Shown piece after piece: positions 58,238-64,000 of a stretch of 64,000 nucleotides of DNA. How positions within the stretch are numbered: the stretch's first letter is position 1; every line of letters begins with the position of its first letter. Both the position numbers and the translations under genes were made by a program. The notes below the pieces were generated by a model. It saw only the letters and a list, made by a program, of their open reading frames with translations. It was not told the origin of the DNA and ran no database searches. Where the stretch lies: the NCBI RefSeq assembly GCF_027172205.1, contig NC_070613.1, forward strand, positions 27,678,001 through 27,742,000. The letters are read 5' to 3'. Origin of the DNA: Podarcis raffonei (lineage: Eukaryota > Chordata > Lepidosauria > Squamata > Lacertidae).

Positions 58238-58598
58238 AAAGGTAAAGGGACCCCTGACCATTAGGTCCAGTCGTGACCGACTCTGGGGTTGCGCGCTCAT
58301 CTCGCTCTATAGGCCGAGGGAGCCGACGTTTGTCCGCAGACAGCTTCTGGGTCATGTGGCCAGCATGACTAAGCTGCCTCTGGTGAACCAGAGCAGCACA
58401 CGGAAATGCCGTTTACCTTCCCACCAGAGCGGTTCCTATTTATCTACTTGCACTTTGACGTGCTTCCGAACTGCTAGGTTGGCAGGAGCTGGAACCGAGC
58501 AACGGGAGCTGACCCCATTGCGGGGATTCGAACCGCCAACCTTCTGATCGGCAAGACCTAGGCTCTGTCCTAGGCTAGCCACAGCGCCACCCGCATCC
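58238..58598 (-). repeat. tRNA-derived SINE (ACCTTTA-tail family), long subtype, with ~44-bp flanking repeat
   Basis: Full-length reversed copy. Its flanks, 58,194-58,237 and 58,599-58,643, both begin tactcggagtagacccattg and continue with near-identical sequence to taa(a/g)tta. That is far longer than the usual target duplication of this class, seen as 14 bp at 50,290. Confidence 0.85.
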
Positions 58599-59722
58599 TA
58601 CTCGGAGTAGACCCATTGAAATTAATGGGCATGGCTAAGTTAGGCTGATGAATTTTAATGGGCCAATTCTGAGCAGAAATTCCGTAGATGCAACTCCAGG
58701 TTTCCTTCTTTTCAAGAGGGCTGCATCATTACCAACTGTAGGCACCAGATTTGGTGTAACTTTCGAGGTCCTTTTCTAGAATTTGAGCTTTGAAGAAACA
58801 TACTTATGTCTGAGCTTGGTCAGTGCTGTGTAATGGTCCCCCTTAACTGTACATAGAGCTGGTATGTACTCTGTAGTTTGCCCTGGTGGAGACTTAATTT
58901 CTTTTCCGACAGATGTCCCAGAGGAGCAAACTCTGACCCAGTGGAGCAAGTCAAGAACCTGACTTCTTTCAGCCCAGACTAATGAAATAAGTCCCATTTA
59001 GAGAAGCATTAACATCAACTTAAAACCATGCTATCAGCAAAACAACGCTGGATAAATCCTAGCCCATGATTTCTGGTATATTTCCGTAATTGAACAAATG
59101 CCATTTGCTTCAAAATATGAGGGCTTTATGAGTTTTTCTTAATGTCAATTGCTAAAAATCCTTTTAGGCTGTACATATATAACTTCAGACAAAAAAGCAT
59201 GAATTAGGAAGTTTATTCCCGGTGATGGAAATGGGAGGAATAACCTTTAAGAAGAGAATTTAGAAGATGCTTTCTACCAATGTATGTGTCAGGGAACTGC
59301 CATCTGAGACTAAGGAGGTGAAAGGGCTCATGGAGGGTGAGAGAGACCATTCAGCGGAGGAGGGGACCAGCAGGGGGAGAAGTGGAGTTCCAAGGGAAAG
59401 TGAGTCGGAGGGAGGGCTCAGAGACACTTCAAGCGGGAGCAGCGGGGAGATTTCAGGACCTCCTGTAGGGACACCCACTCCTCGGCGGAAACTGTCACGC
59501 CGAGAGTCCAGAAGACGCGTTTCCGTTAAGGAGCTTTTATGCTGGAAGAAGTTCCGTAAACGCCCACTGTCCGATTCAACGAGCGATTGATGGAGTCATG
59601 TTTAAGGAGCTCCATCACAGACAGAGGTTTGGGGACTTAGCCAAACTCTGAGGGATTAGGATTTTACGCACAAGCAGCTCATCATCCCATCACAGCAATC
59701 GGACAGTCCCTGAAAGCAGCTT

Positions 59723-60751
59723 GTGCAGAGAGGCATCATGAGTAACCCAGCCGGAGCCGGAGGAGCAGCAGGAGCTGGAGAGGGTCCAAGCCTGGAAGAA
59801 AGGTACAGAGTGTTGGAACTCCAGCTAGCAATGCAAACGGCGAGGCTAGAAGAAAGGAGGGCGCAGGATGCAGAAAAGGCAAAAGGCGCTACACTAGCAA
59901 GAAAGATGCCAGGAATGGTGCAGAAGTTTGGGGGGGACCCCAGGAACTACCAAGCCTTTAGGACAGAGATGCAGTATGCTCTTGAACTGCAGTTTAATGA
60001 CTTTCCCGACGAGGCATCGAGAGTGGCGTTTGTGATTGGCCATCTCGAAGGAGGGGCGAGAGATTGGGTCAGACCCCTGATGGCAGGGAATAGTGACATG
60101 CTGAAGGACGCGAGGAAGTTTTTTCACGCCATGGATTTGATGTTTTCCAGCGAGATTGAACAGGGGCTGGTGCGCAGACAATTGATGGCGTGCAAACAGG
60201 GGAGTCGATCGGTTCGTGAGTACTGGACTGAGTTTACAATGTTGATACATAGATTGGGGTGGGACCTTTCGGCGGAACCCATTCAAATGCTCTTTGAAGA
60301 GGGGCTTTCTTCGGCGGTGAAAGATGAACTTTCCCGGGCGCCCAGGGCGGAGTCTATGGACCAGCTGACCAAATCAGCGCTGACCATTGGAGCACGCCAG
60401 GAGGCAAGAGCCTTGGAGAAGCGGGAGGGGAAAGGAGAGCGTTGGAGGGATTTCCGCATTCCAGAGATTCCAGAACCAAGTTTCCCGCCAGGAGAGCCGA
60501 TGGAAGTTGGAACAGCGCGCGCGCGCGCAGTTTCAAATCCCAGTGAAGGGAGGAAGAAGGAGGGAAAGAGCGCCAAGAAATGTTATCTCTGCCAGCAGCC
60601 AGGTCACTTTGCCAGAGTCTGCCCGCAAAGAAAGGAATGGCAAGGGATGGCTGGAGCTGTTGGGGGGAAGGAGGAGGAAGTCCAGGAGCCAGTAAAAGCC
60701 AACGCCTGTCTGCCTCTGTCAGGGCACTGCAGACAGGCCAAGGAGCAGTAA
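59723..60751 (+). mobile_element. gag region of the Gypsy element
   Basis: About 342 codons. An amino-terminal coiled-coil-like segment (ELQLAMQTARLEER) is followed by a capsid-like domain related to retrotransposon gag (sushi/PEG10/RTL type). A single CCHC zinc knuckle (CYLCQQPGHFARVC) near residue 290 would bind RNA. Confidence 0.85.
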
Positions 60752-60759
60752 AAGTGCCC

Positions 60760-63700
60760 ACTCCGGAACCTCCAAGACCAGCCCTAGTAATAGAGGTGTT
60801 GCTAGAGCTGGCAAACGGATACCCACTAAAGACTAAGGCGCTGCTGGACTCAGGCAGCTCCTGTAATTTTATGAGCAAGGAGTTTGCAGCTGAACACCAG
60901 ATACAGACACTCCCTTTAAGCAACCCCCTGCAGGTCACCACGATCGATGGGAGGGAGCTGCTGGGAGGAGAAGTCAGCCTACAAACCGTCCCAATGGTTA
61001 TGAGGGTGGCCAGGCACACTGAGAGGATAGCGTTCAATGTAGCCACCCTGGGAGGGGCTCCAGTCATTTTGGGAATGAGCTGGCTAGCGTTGCATGACCC
61101 GCTAGTGGGCTGGCATCAGAGAGTGGTCTCCTTTAGGTCAGCACATTGTCTGGAACACTGCAGAGAGGGAAAGGTGCCAGAAGGGGCAAAAGCCTCTCTA
61201 GCAGGGACGGAAGTGGCGGACAAAGGGAAGGTGCCCAAACAATACGCTGACCTGAGCAAGGTCTTCAGTGAAAGGGAAGCAGATAAATTACCACCGCACA
61301 GAGACTTTGACTGCCAAATTAATCTGGTCCCTGGGGCCCAGCTCCCCGTGGGCAAGCTGTACGCCATGTCAGACAGGGAAATGCAGGAGTTAAGGGAGTT
61401 TATTGATAAAAACCTGAAGAGGGGCTTCATCAGAGAGTCCAGAGCGGTGGGGGGGAGCCCAGTGTTTTTTGTGGACAAAAAAAACACGGATAAACCGAGA
61501 TTGGTCGTGGACTACCGGCGGCTAAATGCCGTGTCAGAACCAGTGACTTTCCCCATGCCCAGGATTGATGACATTTTGACCAGGGTGAGGAAGGGAAAGA
61601 TATTCACGAAACTGGACCTGAGAGGAGCATACAACCTGATACGAATAAAGAAGGGGGATGAATGGAAAACCACCATGTTCACCCCTTTGGGGGCGTTTGA
61701 ATATCTCGTTATGCCATTCGGATTACAATCAGGCTCCGCCTGTTTTCAATCGCTCATGAACCACGTACTGGGACCTTTGCTCTACAAGAATTGCGTGGCC
61801 TTCCTCGATGACGTGCTGATATATTCAGAGAATGAGGAGCAGCATGTAAAGGATGTCAGGGAAGTGCTGAGCCAGCTGCAAGCAAACCAGTTGTGGGTGA
61901 AATTGGAGAAGTGTCAGTTCCACACCAAGGAGGTGGAATTCCTGGGGTACCGCTTATCAGACAAGGGATTAGCCATGGATCCAGGGAAGGTCCAGGCGGT
62001 GCTGGAATGGAAGACACCGAAAACGAAAAAAGATGTGCAAAGGTTCTTAGGGTTTGGGAACTTTTACCGTAAATTCATCAAGAACTTTGCCCACTTAACG
62101 GCTCCCATCACGGACTGTCTAAGCAGCAAGAAGAAATTCGTTTGGACGGCGGAGGCGGAGCATGCTTTTGAGGAATTGAAAAGGGCATTCGCTTCGGAAG
62201 AACAGCTCCTGCATGTGGATTTACAAAAACCCATGAGAGTGGAAACTGATGCCTCAGACCGGGCGGTGGGGGCGGTGCTGCTTCAGCCAGGGAGCAATAA
62301 GTCGGAATGGAGACCGTGTGCCTTCTTTTCGCGTAAGCTGAACAAATCCGAGAGGAACTACACGGTATATGACCGAGAACTACTCGCCATTCACGAAGCG
62401 TTCCGGAGATGGAGACACTTACTAATTGGCGCACAACATAAGGTGCAAGTGTGTACGGACCACAAGAATTTGGAGTATTGGAGAACGGCACGGGTGCTCA
62501 ACCAACGACAAGTGAGATGGGCCCAGGAGTTCTCCAAATTCCATTTTGAAATTTGCTATGTGCCAGGTCCAGAAAACATCAGAGCGGACGCTCTCTCTCG
62601 CAAACCTGAATATTTGGAGGGGGAGGGAGCGCCGGAAGAGAGACATATTATCCCAGAGGACCACTGGGTGTGTGGTGCGGCCTGGGTGGGGCAAAGAGAA
62701 CTGGTAGAGGGAACGGTAAATGATGAGTATGCCCAGGACAAGCTCAGAGGTCTAAGGAGAGAGGGAGAAGACCCCGGGGGTTTTGAAGAAAGAAACGGGG
62801 CATTGTATTACAGAGGGGCGCTATATATACCCGAAGGGGAATTGAGGGGGAGAGTACTCAAACAGCTGCACGACAATCCCACAGCGGGGCATTTTGGGCA
62901 ACACAAGACCATGTGGTTGGTGACCAGGGAGTTTTGGTGGCCCAAGGTGAGGGAGGATGTACGGGAGTATGTGAGAAGGTGTGACCAATGCCAGAGAGCC
63001 AAAGGAGAAAGGCGGGCACCAGCGGGGTTATTAGAACCGTTACCCACACCAGAACGACCGTGGGAGGCGGTGTCGATAGATTTTATGACTGATCTGCCCA
63101 AATCCCAGGGGAAAACCGCCATACTAGTCGTAGTAGACCTGTTAACTAAGATGGGTCACTTTGTAGCTTGCTCACATGCAGTCACGGCGGAAGAAACAGC
63201 GAAATTGTTTGTAGAACATATTTTCAGACTGCATGGCGCCCCCTTGAGGGTGGCTTCCGACAGAGGGAAACAGTTCACGTCCAGATTCTGGAGGAAACTT
63301 ATGAGCTTATTGCACGTAGAGGTCAACTTTTCGACTGCCAGGCACCCTGAGACCAATGGGCAGGCGGAGAGAGCAAACGGTATTCTCCAACAATACCTGA
63401 GGTGTTATGTCAATGACAGAGAGAACGATTGGGTCGAAAAGTTGGCACTAGCGGAATTTGCTTACAATAATGCTGAGAATGTGTCCACCGGGATGAGCCC
63501 CTTTTTGGCTAATTATGGGTGCCACCCCAGGGCGTTTCCAGGGGAAAGAGGGGAAAGATGGAGTGTTCCGGCCGCGGAACTTTTTGTAGAAGAAATGGAA
63601 GCGATCCATCGTCAACTCCAACTCAACTTAGAAAGGGCCAAGGAAGAATATAAGAGGCAGGCAGACAAGAGCAGAAGGGAAGGTGAAACAATTAGGGTGG

Positions 63701-64000
63701 GGAGTCGGGTCTGGCTATCAACCCAAGGGTTGCCGTTCAAGGGGGGTTGCAAGAAATTGAGACCCAAAAGATTGGGACCATTTGAGGTCATCCAACAGGT
63801 CAACCCAGTGGCGTTCAGACTCCGGTTACCGAACCACATGAAACTGCACCCAGTATTCCACAGGTCATTACTGTCACCATACAGGGGGGAAGGTGAAGGG
63901 GTATCCACACGGGGGCCAGCCATAGAAGAAAGGGAAAGCCGCAACCATGTGGCGGAAATCATCGACTCCAGGTGGAAGGGTAATCAGGTGGAGTATTTGG
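60760..64000 (+). mobile_element. pol region of the Gypsy element, incomplete at window edge
   Basis: Aspartic protease motif LLDSGSSCNF near 60,840; reverse transcriptase with FLDDVLIYS near 61,800; RNase H with ETDASDRAVGAVL near 62,240; integrase zinc-binding and catalytic core at about 62,850-63,450; and a chromodomain-like IIDSRWKGNQVEYL at the very end. Gag and pol lie in different frames. Sushi-type relatives are known to express pol by -1 frameshifting. Confidence 0.85.

Larger units (their letters stand above)
42344..59286. other. intron 2 and/or downstream of the acyl-CoA dehydrogenase gene; no further exon recognised
   Basis: I searched the plus strand for the expected next exon, which should begin with a YGG-type motif, and did not find it. 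The interval therefore is at least 17 kb of intron, or the gene is interrupted. Repeats are listed separately. The stretches 43,320-44,560, 44,610-45,690, 46,250-47,280, 47,700-48,560, 52,230-53,490 and 55,940-56,810 hold nothing I can name. Confidence 0.45.
59287..64000 (+). mobile_element. Ty3/Gypsy chromovirus-type LTR retrotransposon, cut by window end
   Basis: Parts in order: a possible left LTR beginning TGTCAGGGAACTGCC at 59,287, with its end not certain and within about 59,290-59,700; gag; protease; reverse transcriptase; RNase H; integrase; and the start of a chromodomain-like segment at the window edge. This order (integrase after RNase H, chromodomain last) defines chromoviruses, and the gag resembles the vertebrate sushi group. 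The element looks whole over the part visible, with no obvious breaks, which suggests a young insertion. The right LTR is outside, so age by LTR comparison is not possible here. Confidence 0.85.

Noticed and set aside
60354-63962. Several antisense open frames under the Gypsy element
   Set aside because: They are shadows of the element's own coding region.
59287-64000. PEG10 orthologue
   Set aside because: It has full pol domains including integrase, and PEG10 is known only from therian mammals; independent insertion is simpler.

Overview
The window looks like nuclear DNA of a squamate reptile, most likely a lizard. Genes have short coding exons and long introns with GT-AG borders. The repeats are typical of squamates: BovB, CR1, L2-like and L1 LINEs, several tRNA-headed SINE families, and many short inverted-repeat DNA transposons. 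The SINE with an ACCTTTA-type tail resembles one I associate with lacertid lizards, but that is from memory. Gene order (TFPI2 on minus, then GNG11 on plus) matches the human 7q21 TFPI2-GNGT1-GNG11 neighbourhood.

Layout. Positions 1-17,400 hold a head-to-tail tandem duplication of TFPI2 (tissue factor pathway inhibitor 2), both copies on the minus strand. Copy A (4,048-9,562) and copy B (12,531-16,985) each have five coding exons: signal peptide, three Kunitz domains and a C-terminal tail. All introns are phase 1. The 3' flanks (1-1,320 and 10,560-11,550) are also homologous. Copy B is conventional. Copy A keeps an open frame but has lost the Cys14-Cys38 pair of Kunitz domain 2, has Pro instead of Arg at P1 of domain 1, has an early stop that removes the tail, and has a degraded TATA box.

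From 17,400 to 25,200 there are only repeats; GNGT1, which lies here in human, was not recognised. GNG11 (25,483-28,181) is complete in two coding exons. After a repeat-rich gap, a CpG-rich promoter at about 32,050-32,560 starts an acyl-CoA dehydrogenase gene on plus. Only its first two coding exons (32,263-32,451 and 42,223-42,343) are visible, and the rest presumably lies beyond the window.

From 42,344 onward the sequence is intronic or intergenic and repeat-filled. It includes a 1.43-kb inverted-repeat element carrying a 154-bp tandem array. A Ty3/Gypsy chromovirus-type LTR element starts near 59,287 and is cut by the window end.

The genes do not form one pathway: secreted protease inhibitors, a membrane-anchored G-protein gamma subunit, and a probable mitochondrial flavoenzyme. 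The novelty lies in the diverged second TFPI2 copy and in the repeat biology.
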